64,000 nucleotides of DNA, from the NCBI RefSeq assembly GCF_000003815.2, contig NC_049981.1, positions 32,295,516 to 32,359,515 on the forward strand. Direction: 5' to 3'. A program made the position numbers and the translations under genes. The DNA is from Branchiostoma floridae (taxonomy: Eukaryota > Chordata > Leptocardii > Amphioxiformes > Branchiostomatidae). The notes beneath the pieces are model-generated. The model made no database searches. It saw only the letters and a program-made list of their open reading frames with translations, and was not told the DNA's origin. Below are positions 22,294-32,579 of the stretch, piece by piece. Position 1 is the stretch's first letter; the number at the start of each line of letters is the position of its first letter.

Positions 22294-25200
22294 ATGGAAA
22301 CAGGTGAGTCACAGTCTTCATATTCACTTAAAAGTCACTATTAGATGCAGATAGCCATTATGACTTTATAAATAAGATATGTAACTTCATCCTAAAGGTC
22401 CGGTCTATTTTAGTTCAGTAATCGTACTATTTTGACTCATGATAAGCCGCTGTGTTGTGCAATACTTTCTCGTTCACTTCAAACCTCACCTTTATTCTAG
22501 TTTACCGAGCGCTTTGAGCTTTGTTACTGTTGCACATAATGATTAATAATAGATAATGATAATCAACACCCTAATCTATGAAATGACCAAAAGGATTCCA
22601 ACGTATAAAATGCGAACAAATAAAACAACTATATTTAACATTGTGAACATGTTGTTCCCTACCAGGTCCTTGTGTTGTCCTCCTGCACGCAGCAGAGGAT
22701 GGGGAGTTCGTCAGGAGGCTGGTGAAGGAGCTGATGGGTCTGAGCGCAGGTTACAGACTACCCCAGACAGACATCTCCTGTCAGCAGGTCACAGGCACTC
22801 CTGGTGACGTCAGCCGCGCACAGCTCACGTCCACGCTGACCCTCGGCAGCGTGAAACTTGTCGTGCCCGTGATCAGCAGACACCTGCTTGCTGACCAGTC
22901 CTCGCTCACGGTCGGACTGGAAACTGCCGTGAGGAACAACAAGCATCGATACGTCATTTGGCTGGACCAGAACCAGGATGACTTCCGTGAGTTCGTCACG
23001 TTAGTCAGCCGGCAGTACCAAACCCTGGAGGCACCGACCAGGCGGGTCCATCGGGACAGGGTTGAGGAGACGATGCCCGGCAGTTGTGTCAGAGGGATGT
23101 TAGGCATCGCCTGGGATGTGCGTGACGCGCTCTGCAGACAAACAGGTGAGGGTGGACATATCTTGGCTGTTACATAATGCAATCATCGGTTTGTGGAAAT
23201 AAGGAACAATCTCGTCAAGTCTGTCGTATAACTTAATTATTTTCATCTTATATCACTATACGTGGAAAAACGGCTTCTTAACCGAAATGTGATCTGCAGT
23301 GATAACCCCTTTGCTCTGATTGAAGGCTAACAACAGAATTACATGTGTTCCTGTGTAATGGATGCTACGGTTGTTTCGTTTACAGAAATTCAGTATTGTC
23401 GTGAATGCATTTCTTTGTCGTAGTGAGTTATCTAGACACTTCATCAACTAATATGATGTCTCGACAAAGTCCGAACCCCGATAGACTGACGTGTGCCGTT
23501 TGTCTGCCCATCTCCACAGGTGAACCGAGGTTCCCGTGCCAGGAGGCCTTGCTCTTCACTTGTGAGTTCCTGGCTGACAACATGAACCTCCCAGCTGTTA
23601 TCACACGGCTGGAACAGGAGAACCAGCTGAGTCCGGCTGAGGTCCGGTATATCCAGGTAAGGTACAGGGTGGAAGCGACAATTGTCAGAGTCTGGATAAC
23701 AACATCACTGCCACATGTAATTCACATTCAAACAGTTTATAGGCTTTGTATACGTCTGCCTTGATCTGCATTTACCACAATGGTTACTACATGGGCCGCA
23801 GCAGCACACACTTAGATGCGTTTCTTTCGGAGTCACCCGCTTCACATTCATACAGTTTTATTGGTTTTCAATATGCCTGTGCTAATCTGTATTTAACAAC
23901 ATTTTCACTACATGGGCCGTGGCAGCAGCACACACTTCTGGCTCTAAATTTCTTTCGGAGCCGCCCAATAGCGCCATAGACTTTGCGATATGTTTTTACA
24001 ATAAAAGTGCGATAAGTTTCTAAAACAAAACGGCGTTAACTAAAAACAAAAGTCAATATGAAGTTTCATTATACGTTCTGAGCTAGACTACACCTGCAGA
24101 GTTATGTGCTGTTGTTCGTCGGTAGACCTAAGGGCCATTTGCAATAATAAGTCTATAAAGTATATGGTTTAACAAGTAAAGATATCGTCAGCAAACACCA
24201 TGAATGATGACTGACAAATACAGGGTCAGTAATCACACCATTTTAATTGTTACTCTGAAAGTGAAAGTGTTTCAACTTTGCGCAATAAGCAACGACGTTA
24301 AAAGTTGCACAAATATTAAATGTAATTTTCATCAGCGCTGTCAGGTGTCGCTTATTGTAGGTACAAAACTGCGCTCCAGCACATTACTTCTTTGCCGGCA
24401 CTTTTAAAAAATTTATACAAGTCATGTACTAAGATTGGAATCTGATATTAACATATATTGCCGACATACGCAGTATATCCTGGAAAAACGTGCGACAGAA
24501 TGAGCCATACATGCAGGTTGTTGTATACTATAGCGCCCTGTACGTGTCGATTAGCAATGATCAATATGACTATATGGTGATTTATTTTGTGTTGATGTGC
24601 AATTACTTTCATTTGATATAACTAATTGTGAGGACTACCCCTTGCGTGGTTTTTGTTTCTTCTGATTTATTTATTTATTTGAAAAATTGTTATAATTTCC
24701 ACATAAGTTCATGTCCTTGTCAAGTTTTATGTTTTCACTTTTGTTCATGAAGTTTAATATAACTATGATTTTGGTTCTTATATTGATTACATTTTCATCT
24801 CATTTTAACTGATGTACAATTGGTGGCTTTGTTTTATTGATTTCATTTGTAACTTGTGTCTAGTTATTTATGATTTTATTGTTTTGTTGAGTGTATTTCT
24901 ATGTCTATGTTACATTGCTGTGGCCCATTGGTGGCAGAAAGCAAATAAAGATCACTACTTAGACAGCTCTAAAAAAATATAAATTTTATTTGAGGATGCC
25001 TATTGTAATTTTGTACCTGTACGTTAGCATATATGTATGCGCCTACCTAGTTCCTGCTCTTTATTCACTGATCGAAACCACAGATAAAGCATAAAGTTAT
25101 GCAACAGCTGTTACTGTGAACTCAAAAGTCATACAATATATAGTTGTGAGCTCACACCACCCCTGCCGTGTTCCCTCCCCAGGCGGAGCCGACACCAGTA

Positions 25201-28200
25201 AGCAGGGGGGAGCGGTTGGTATGGATGCTGCATAACAGGAGTCGTCAGGAGCCGTACGACTGGTTAGTGCGGGTCCTGCGGGAGGAAGGACAGGACTTCC
25301 TGGTGGAGGAGATGGTGGAACAGGAGCGGCTCTTGGAGCGAAACTTCGGCATCGGGGAACAGCTGGCGGCACAACCTGGTCAACAAACGACACAGAAGGA
25401 ACATTTCTCACAGCAAACTCAAGGTCGATATAGTAATAGCATAATTTCATCCCGCAAACCTTTATACCGCAAATACACAGTTTTAATGTCTATAATTTCA
25501 AAGTAGAGGTCTAGTTTAGCTTCGTACGTTAAACAAAAAATACGGTGTTTGATCATGGCTCGAACTTCTATTTGTTAGGAGCCGTAATCATTGTATTAGC
25601 AAGTTCGCAAGTTAGTGTGTTTGTTTATCAATATTAATATTGTTTTTTCATATGTCTGGAAGTCTCCCTTTCGTACTTTTTAAAGCGAAACTTGACGCGA
25701 ACAGTAATTTCATTTCTGCTTACATTATGTCTCACGCCTTAGATTTCCTTCACTAATCTTGATTACCTGCTTTGGCGGATTCCAAGAAACAATACGGAAT
25801 AGAAAGCCCGATAAAAACGACTAAAAAGCGCAAAAAAACAGCCGGAGCCTAGTAACCTCTACTTGGAGAGTAACCGTTTCTGCTGAAGTGTGATACACTT
25901 GTATATATAGTATGCTTTCGTCTGTACTTATCGTACTTTATGTGTCCCTTTCTAAACCAGTAGCAATACAAAACCATCTACGTCATCCCGGCCCGCATGC
26001 GCACACACCCCCCACAACACCTTCCGAAATCAAGTGTGTGATTCTGGGACAGACGGAGGCAGGGAAGACCAGTCTGCTCAACTGTATGATGAAGGGTCAA
26101 GGTCATGTGGAGATTGAAATTGACAGAACCATCGGTGTTGACGTCATCACTTACCATGACACCAAGAATAACGTCAAGTACGAGATGTACGACTTCGGAG
26201 GTCACCAGATCTACCACTACACGCACCGGTTCTTCCTGACACGTCAGGCCCTGCACATTCTCAATGTAGACCTGTCATTATACAAGTCAGAAGAGTTCCA
26301 GGAACGAGTGGGAACGTGGCTAACATCCGTGACTTCCCACGTTTTCAACCCGGCTATCCTTGTTGTAGGTACCAAAGTCGACCTGTTCCCGCCAGACAAG
26401 GCCGAGGAGATGATAGCAGCAGCTTGTTTCTCCATCCAGAGAGACATCCAGGTCGCTGAGAGTAAAATGCAAACCAAGCTGAACGAAGACATACAACTCT
26501 GTCAGATGGCATCGGGCGGCAAATCAGACCTGACCGGACCTTTCTACGGTCTCACAAGAGACGACATCTTGGCCAAGAAAGAGTCACTGGAGAAGTTACT
26601 TGACGGACGACCCAAAGGTCTGTTAAACGTACAGGTTATCCCGGTCAGCAGCAAGACGTTCCAGGGTATCGAAGCTCTGTGTGACAAGATGGCAGAAATG
26701 GTGAAGGACGAGCGATTGTTCCCTGCTGCCCGCCAAGAGCTGCCGACTTCATGGACGGAACTGTCAGAAAACATCAAGACTTCAGGACGGCCGTACCTTC
26801 ATGTCAGGGATTGTCAGGACGTCGGAGCAGCTGCAGGGATGAAGGAGTCAGACGTCCTGAACGCGCTCAGCTATCTGCACGTGACCGGACAGATCCTGTT
26901 CTACAATCACATCAGGGGGATGGAAGATCTGGTCTTCCCGGACCCAACCATCATCCTCACACTCTTCAAGCAGATCTTCAGGCATGACCTACCGGCATAT
27001 CTGGACAGCAAAGCCGAGTCTCTGTTTGAGCATACCAGAGCGCAGTTTGCTGAAGACAGGGCGTCCTTCCTGAAGACGGGCAGGGCAAGCGACAGTTTCA
27101 TGAAGAAGCTGCTTGGAGACAACATTGCCACCTTCAACAGTCTCCTTCCCCTGATGAAGCACTTCGGCCTGTGTTACTCAGGGTCGGTGATCTTTCTAAC
27201 AGAGCTTCCTGATGCCCAGCCTGGCGAGGTGGCGCGCTGCTGGCCAGAGGTTGTGCCATCAGGCGGAGAGGAGATCTCTGTTACTATAGAGTACAGCCAA
27301 GAGCCTCCTCTGGGTTTACCGGAAACCATGGTCTCCCGTATCCTGTCCATGGAGCAGACCACACGCCGTCTCCTCACCAAGGACACAGTTGTCGTTCATG
27401 TTAGAGAGAACTCAGAAGACGTCATGTACCGCCATTTCTCTACAAGAGAAGAAATCCGAATCCGGGGAGAGCCAGAGAAGGCGTGGCGCCAGGCTCAGAC
27501 GGTAGCGAAGGTGATGGAGGCCTGTTGGGACGAGTTTCCTGCCTTGTACTTCAGTAACAGTGTTGGAAGCGGACAAACAACAAAGTCGCTCACTATAGAG
27601 GCTGTGAGGCGTCACGTGCCGGGCGACTTGTTGAGGATGTCTAAAGGAAACTGGGAACGGCCACTCGATATTCCTGACGTCAGAACGTCGGAGGACGTCT
27701 TTGGCAAATATTTTATCGGTACGTACGAAATGCAATTATTTCTTTTGTAAGAAATTAAACTTCTAGTCGTAGTTACACGTAAGGAAAGGATGGTATAGAA
27801 AGATACTGGGTAGTAAAAACCAAGGACGCTTTATAATGCTAAACAACACATTTGACATATATGGTTGATTAATTTTACCTTAAAGACCAATTTCCCATTG
27901 AATTTAAATGTTTCATTCATATTTACTTTGAAAAATACACCTGTTCCCCTCCAATGACTAAATCAGGGAAATTATCTGACTGAATTGTACCGTCCTTTAA
28001 TTAATTAACCTAATTATAACATTTTTGGGCAATATTGTACATATTTCAGTATATTAATAAAATTGATATCCGGACCCTTCCTCTCCAGACAACCAGCTGT
28101 ACCAGGTCAGCAGGGCTGTTGATGGGGAGTACCAGCTGTGGACCCGGCTGGGACAGGAGCTGGAGCTGAACAGGGCTGTACTGGACAACATTAGAGGTTA

Positions 28201-31200
28201 TAATGACACCCAGAAGGCGTTCCAGATGCTGAAGGCGTGGCGCACCAAGACCCCCCACGGACCGCTCCACTACCTGCCGCGGCTGGAGGAAACACTGCAG
28301 AACATGGGCAAACCGGACCTGGCTGCAGCTGTACAGGGGGTATATAAGGTTCGTTAATGAGCTTCGATTTACATGTAGGTCTACTCCTATATACAAGGTG
28401 AGTTAATGAAGTCTGATTTAGATACATTTACTAGGTGATGCAACAAGCTCTAGCCATATGCACGGCTCAATCTTTTTGAATGATTAAATATTTTAAAGTT
28501 GCAACAGATTACAGCGCATCAAGCACTTAAAAAGAGGCAACTTACTTGTTTGTCTATATGAAACAATGGCTACAAAAAACTCTATGTAGACATTGTGGTT
28601 TATTTATTGAACTTACGTTTACCCTATATATAGGGTGCCTTAAATGATGTGCCAAAAACAGTTTCATGAGGTCATGTCCATGTAATATAAAACAGTAAAC
28701 GTTCTATCTGTTCTATCCAGGAGTACCGTGATGCCTTGCCGTTACAAGAGGTCAGTCCTGAGATGACCGGAGACACACAGTGGTGAGTAGCCATGTCGAA
28801 GTGGTCCCAGCCATAACCTCGCAGTTTTTTGTAAGACAGTACTACTGATATACTTTGTCAGGCAAGTATGGAAGAATGAACAATAGTTGCCTACATGTGT
28901 TTATCTCCTCAGGTCCCTCCGCCTGCCAGGTGAAAGGAAGTACCTGTGCAGACGGACCGACCTGGGCGTGGTGACGTCCTACCCGCTGTGTCACACCTGT
29001 ATGTTTGAACACCTGCCTACAATACCTGTGTTTATCTCCTCAGGTCCCTCCGCCTGCCAGGTGAAGGGAAGTACCTGTGCAGACGGACCGACCTGGGCGT
29101 GGTGACGCCCTACCCGCTGCACGTGACCTACAGGAGTGCGAACTGGTCCGACAACTGGCAGCAGGTGGGGGAATGGATGCCGGTGGGTCCGCTCTTCTCC
29201 ATCCAGTGTGAGGACGTGGAGGGGTCGGTGGACATCCTACTGCCGCACGTGCTGTGCCTGGCTGATGCAACTGGTATGGAAAATTGAAGCTAAAAATTCA
29301 ATTGTTCAATTTATGAATCTTTAATACAATGCCACTTTGTTCAAAACGGTCATCACGGTCCCTTACATTCTTTAAAGATCTCACCACAGCTATGTTCCTA
29401 TTGTATAGCTGTACCTCTTTTACATATTAAAATCACGTGAAGATGTCAGTATGATATACATTGTCTTCACATGTTTTTTTCCCAGAACTCACCACAGGAG
29501 ACATCCAAGTCGTGCACGTGGTGGGAGATTCCCCCGAGCTGCTGCCGGTTACAGAACTCACCCCCTCCCACGCGGTGACCAGGTTCAAGAAAGGCAGTCT
29601 GTTTGGGGTGGTGGGGAGGACAGACAAGGTATTGAGCATCACCAGAAGAGGCTTGCTGGCAGCCTTTGCCTGTGTGGACGACTCCGACATTTCCAAGCTG
29701 AAAGTTTATATCGTCTCCAACACAAGGACCATGCAAGAGGTCAGGATATTGGTGATGATTATTTTACACTTTCACATTTTCTAATTCTATATCCTAGATT
29801 TGTATGCTTCGTGTTCTGAAACCGTATTGCTGTTTTTTCCATCATCACCAAAACAGACCTTGGAGAAGGACGAAAATAAGCGGAACTTTGCGCTCTGTGA
29901 CTTCACGACCTGCCATCTGTATCCAGGCGTTGTCTATCATCTTGAGGGAAGCGTTACAAACGGCAGAGACACGTTTGTGTCTTCATCTCCACAGGTTTGT
30001 TTTATATGCTGTCAACACAAGGCCGTTTACAATCAAAAGAGTTGTTGGAAAACAAAGACACAGACATATTTCGAAGACAAGCGTGTGCCTGTGCGGAATT
30101 AAAACGTAAAATGTAAAACGTTTATTGATTTCTCCACATTAGCATCTACCTATTTCATTTCTTTGACTTGCAGTGTCTCCTATTTGAGGACACGTTCGAC
30201 ACGAACAAATTCTACAAGCCGTTCCGGGTGGAAGTTACGTCCGACATCTGGAATAGCAGCACCACCTCGCGACTAAGCCTGGAACTGCTTAAGGAAGCCC
30301 AAAATGGTGCAAAGGATCCTGTTGCAGATTTAACCCTGGGTAAGTTAAATTTTTCAAGAACAAAAATATCGCATTTATAGAAATGTAAAAAAAAAACTTT
30401 ATCATGTTATAAAAATTGGACAGATATCTTATGCAACTTATCAACATTGGTCAACTTAAGGATTCAGAAAAGGTTCTGAGCGTTCAGCTAAATGATTTCG
30501 GTCATGCTGCTTTCTAAAGTTGATCATTCACCCCTATTCACGGCTCTCATATTCCTCCCAGGCCACTACAAGCAAGGCAACACTGCCGAAGGTGTTGACA
30601 GCGGTCTTTCCACACCCACGGAGCTGGTGGAGTCTGTGAGGCGAGGATTGGAATCTTCAAACATTGCAGGTATTGTCTATTTTTTTACGTTTTCACGTAT
30701 TGATTGTGTAATCATTTTTTTATATTTTCCAAGGTAAGCACTTGACAATAGCAATAAGCTAGTTGTTCAGCCTTGGCTGTTCAGTGTAATTTTAACTAAA
30801 CGAACGAACAAATAAATAAATAAATCAAACATTGTTTAAATAATGGCAATAATGGTGAACTACAATGGTGACTGGTGAATCAAATGCCTTTCTAATTTCG
30901 CTATCCAATATTTGTAGCAAAGGAGTAGTTGTGGTATAAGGCATGGGCTTCCATAAGACCAACAGTTCTTGTTAATTATTTGTCCTTTAAAGTGCGCCCT
31001 GATCTTTTTGTGTCATATTATGTCAGAGGGCCGATTTAAGTATGGCCAACATGCATTTGTGTGATACTGAGAACACTTAAATTGTTTTCAAGGCAAAGTT
31101 TCGGTCCTGTTGGTTGGATATGAATTCAGCACATCAAAGGGCGGAATCTCCACCATCAACCGCCAGGTGGCGCACATGATCACCGCCGCGGGTGCCGAGG

Positions 31201-32533
31201 TCCATGCAACTGTGTTAGAGGCAAGTCAGCAAGACGAGAGGGATGCAGAACGAGATGGAGTCAACCTCATCAAACCTCGAGTCAGATCAGGCTTCAATGA
31301 GAAGCCAACCCTAGCGTGGCTGACAGAGTACCACAGCATTCATTTTCCGCATCTCCCGGCAAGTATCAGTTGTATTGTGGGCCATGTTGACGTCACAAGC
31401 AGAGCAGCCAGGATAATCAAAGAGGAGCGATTTTCACACGCCAAACTCGCCATGTTCGGTCACGTGGCGCCAGAGGAGACAGAGCCCTACATGAGTGACG
31501 AGAAGGCCCTGGGTGTGGGGTGGAAGGAAGCCAGCATCCAGGACGACATTGGCAAGGCTGATGTCGTCTTTTCGGTAGGGCCGCGCATTCACCGCCATTA
31601 CGACAGGTTTCTCCGTCGGAATCACGTGACTCACCACATCTTCCTTCCGGAGCCTTCAAAGGTGTTCCGTGAAGCAAATGTGACCTTTGGTGAAGAATAT
31701 GAAGTCAAGAAACCAGAGAGAGTTGTTCTGTCCATCGGCAGGGTGCGGAATGTGGAGAGGCTCAAAGGTCACGACCTGGTCGCAGGATCCATAGACAAGG
31801 CGGCACAGCGGCTTGACAATCAGTACACACTGAGGCTGAGAGTGCGCGGCATCGATGAGAACGACTTCAAGGATAGCAAGAGAATCCTGGAGGAGAAGCT
31901 GAGATCTGGCCGGGTCAAACCCACCCTGCTTCCTTACGGCACTCAAGAGGAGATCCGCCAAGACATGGAGGCCTGTCACCTGGTCCTGATGCCGTCCCGG
32001 GCCGAACCGTTCGGACTGGTCGGCCTGGAGGCCATCGCGGCAGGAGTTCCCGTCCTCATCTCAGAGCACTCGGGCCTTGCCGAGCTGATAGAGGAGCTAT
32101 CAGACAGGCTGGGGCAGCCCACGTTCCGCCACTGCATCGTCAAGATGAAGGGAGACACCGCGACCGACGCTGATGTAGATAAGTGGGCAGAAAGAATCGA
32201 GGACGTCCTCAAGAACGCCAAGTCAGAGTTCGCGGAAGCACGTGACTTCAGGGAGAAACTGCTGGCCTCCAAGTACTGGGAAGAGTCTCACCAGACGTTC
32301 CTACAGACCTGTGGCATCACTGGTAAGAAAACATGGTCATTTCTGATATACCTCAACAGATAAATACTTTATGAATCTACACACAAACTCTTCAATGTTT
32401 CCATCATCCATATACTGTCTTTATATTTCATAATAAATTTTTTCTTGGCTCATCGTTTAAATTCATGTACTTCACAGCCACCCTCGGTGCCCAAGCGGAG
32501 GGTGGAGATGCTGACGCCGATGCCTCCAACTGA
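22294..32533 (+). CDS. Gene 2: TIR - CARD - Roc-COR - death domain - FIIND - GT4 protein
   Basis: Fourteen coding exons: 22294-22303, 22666-23145, 23520-23656, 25183-25423, 25961-27718, 28089-28348, 28721-28782, 29044-29273, 29486-29739, 29857-29994, 30174-30339, 30562-30669, 31093-32322, 32478-32533. They sum to 5130 nt (1709 residues plus stop), every junction obeys GT-AG, and all phases agree. The start ATG is in ACCATGG and encodes METG before the first intron. Domains by residue: TIR-like 4-163, CARD 164-260, Roc 312-460, COR to about 875, death domain 876-962, FIIND 983-1245, linker to 1281, GT4 1282-1691, acidic tail 1692-1709. Each domain family is known from innate immune or cell-death proteins except the C-terminal glycosyltransferase. 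Probably cytosolic: no signal peptide or membrane segment is seen. A tandem near-copy lies downstream. Confidence 0.85.
22666..23145 (+). CDS. Gene 2 TIR-like domain exon
   Basis: The exon encodes about 160 residues. The first strand and helix read CVVLLHAAEDGEFVRRLVKEL, matching the TIR box 1 pattern (strand, acidic turn, F-V-x-x-L). A middle strand and helix read VKLVVPVISRHLLADQSSLT, continuing VGLETAV. The Glu at nt 22920-22922 (residue 89) occupies the place of the conserved Glu of TIR helix C, which is catalytic in NAD-cleaving TIRs. The next strand is RYVIWLDQ. Divergent from textbook TIRs, so enzyme activity cannot be judged; it could also be a pure interaction module. Confidence 0.6.
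23520..25423 (+). CDS. Gene 2 CARD (two exons)
   Basis: Exons 23520-23656 and 25183-25423 join in phase 0 in the middle of the domain. Residues: CEFLADNMNLPAVITRLEQE, then QLSPAEVRYIQAEPTPVSRG, then RLVWMLHNRSRQEPYDWLVR, then VLREEGQDFLVEEM. This is the six-helix CARD pattern (L-x-x-x-L-x-x-L-x-x-x-x-x-L-s-x-x-E-v-x-x-I), including the conserved turn before helix 4. CARDs form homotypic filaments with caspases and adaptors. A Gln/Glu-rich spacer follows before the GTPase. Confidence 0.75.
23657..25182. other. Gene 2 intron inside the CARD
   Basis: This 1.5-kb intron is homologous in part to 39918-41087 of gene 3. It holds a small direct repeat of a TTTATAGGCTTTGTATACGT-like block (about 23735 and 23860). 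I see no extra exon. Confidence 0.5.
25961..27718 (+). CDS. Gene 2 Roc-COR exon
   Basis: One 1758-nt exon holds a Ras-of-complex GTPase and its COR dimerisation domain. Visible G motifs: P-loop GQTEAGKT (residues 319-326), G3 DFGG in YDFGGHQIYHYTH (367-370) and G4 TKVD in VVGTKVDLF (427-430). The COR part follows from about residue 520 (FPAARQELPTSWTELSENI) and includes a conserved helix-rich segment LHVTGQILFYNHIRGMEDLV. Roc-COR followed by a death domain is the arrangement of DAPK1. No LRR, ankyrin or kinase domain is present here. The acceptor is taken after AAACCAG at 25960 because it gives phase 1 and aligns with gene 3. Confidence 0.92.
28089..28348 (+). CDS. Gene 2 death domain exon
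   Basis: The exon encodes a death domain: LWTRLGQELELNRAVLDNIR (helix 1-2 with the conserved W-x-x-L-G-x-x-L), AFQMLKAWRTKTP (helix 3-4), and LPRLEETLQNMGKPDLAAAV (helix 5-6). It is entered in phase 1 and left in phase 0. The donor is GTTCGT, weaker than GTGAAT at the same place in gene 3. Death domains assemble by homotypic contact. Confidence 0.85.
28721..30339 (+). CDS. Gene 2 FIIND (ZU5-UPA) in five exons
   Basis: Exons 28721-28782, 29044-29273, 29486-29739, 29857-29994 and 30174-30339 encode about 280 residues. The ZU5 half contains RRTDLGVVTPYPLHVTYRS and WMPVGPLFSIQ then LLPHVLCL, close to the W-M-P-A-G-P-L-F-D-I and LPHF blocks of NLRP1/CARD8 FIIND. The UPA half holds LKVYIVSNTR, YHLEGSVTNG and FEDTFDTNKFYKPFRVEV. 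Sequence around the self-cleavage site reads RFKKG-SLFGVV (Ser codon 29596), with a His exactly 27 residues before the Ser (residues 1070 and 1097). In NLRP1 and CARD8, as I recall, His and Ser are also 27 apart, but the residue before Ser is Phe; here it is Gly. Confidence 0.88.
28913..29043 (+). repeat. Gene 2 partial duplicate of a FIIND exon start (131 bp)
   Basis: A 131-bp unit is repeated once upstream of the real exon: acceptor TCTCCTCAG plus about 76 nt of exon, then intron sequence leading to the true acceptor. Using the upstream acceptor would read through and shift the frame (131 is 2 modulo 3) to a stop at TGGTGA. Gene 3 has the same unit in more copies. Confidence 0.85.
30562..30669 (+). 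CDS. Gene 2 linker exon
   Basis: This 108-nt phase 1-1 exon encodes GHYKQGNTAEGVDSGLSTPT and a further acidic stretch ending NIA. It is a low-complexity hinge between UPA and the glycosyltransferase. The matching exon is present in genes 1 and 3. Confidence 0.75.
31093..32322 (+). CDS. Gene 2 GT4-type glycosyltransferase exon
   Basis: A 1230-nt exon encodes a full-length GT-B/GT4 domain (residues 1282-1691). N-terminal half: VSVLLVGYEFSTSKGGISTI, IVGHVDVTSRAA, AKLAMFGHVAPEE and ADVVFSVGPRIHRHYDRF. C-terminal half: VVLSIGRVRNVERLKGHD and the E-x7-E motif AEPFGLVGLEA (Glu 1586 and 1594, codons at 32004 and 32028). All residues expected for nucleotide-sugar binding are present, so the domain looks catalytically competent. 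It lies downstream of the FIIND Ser, so it would sit on the C-terminal cleavage fragment. Donor sugar and target are unknown. Confidence 0.92.
32478..32533 (+). CDS. Gene 2 terminal exon, acidic tail
   Basis: This encodes ATLGAQAEGGDADADASN and a TGA stop, preceded by acceptor CTTCACAG. Homologous to the last exons of genes 1 and 3. Confidence 0.8.
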
Positions 32534-32572
32534 GGTTCTGACGGCAATATGGCGTCTATGTCATGTAGTGTA

Positions 32573-32578
32573 AATAAA
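32573..32578 (+). terminator. Gene 2 polyadenylation signal
   Basis: AATAAA, 40 bp after the stop, in the conserved context GTGTAAATAAAGTGGTTTGA. Confidence 0.8.
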
Positions 32579-32579
32579 G

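Noticed and set aside
25978-27735. Minus-strand frames opposite the Roc-COR and GT4 exons, some conserved in both paralogues
   Set aside because: They are shadows of highly conserved + strand coding exons.
28887-29105. Frame joining two copies of the FIIND exon start as a real coding exon
   Set aside because: It reads through the 131-bp unit out of frame and stops at TGGTGA; homology and phase support only the exon beginning at 29044.
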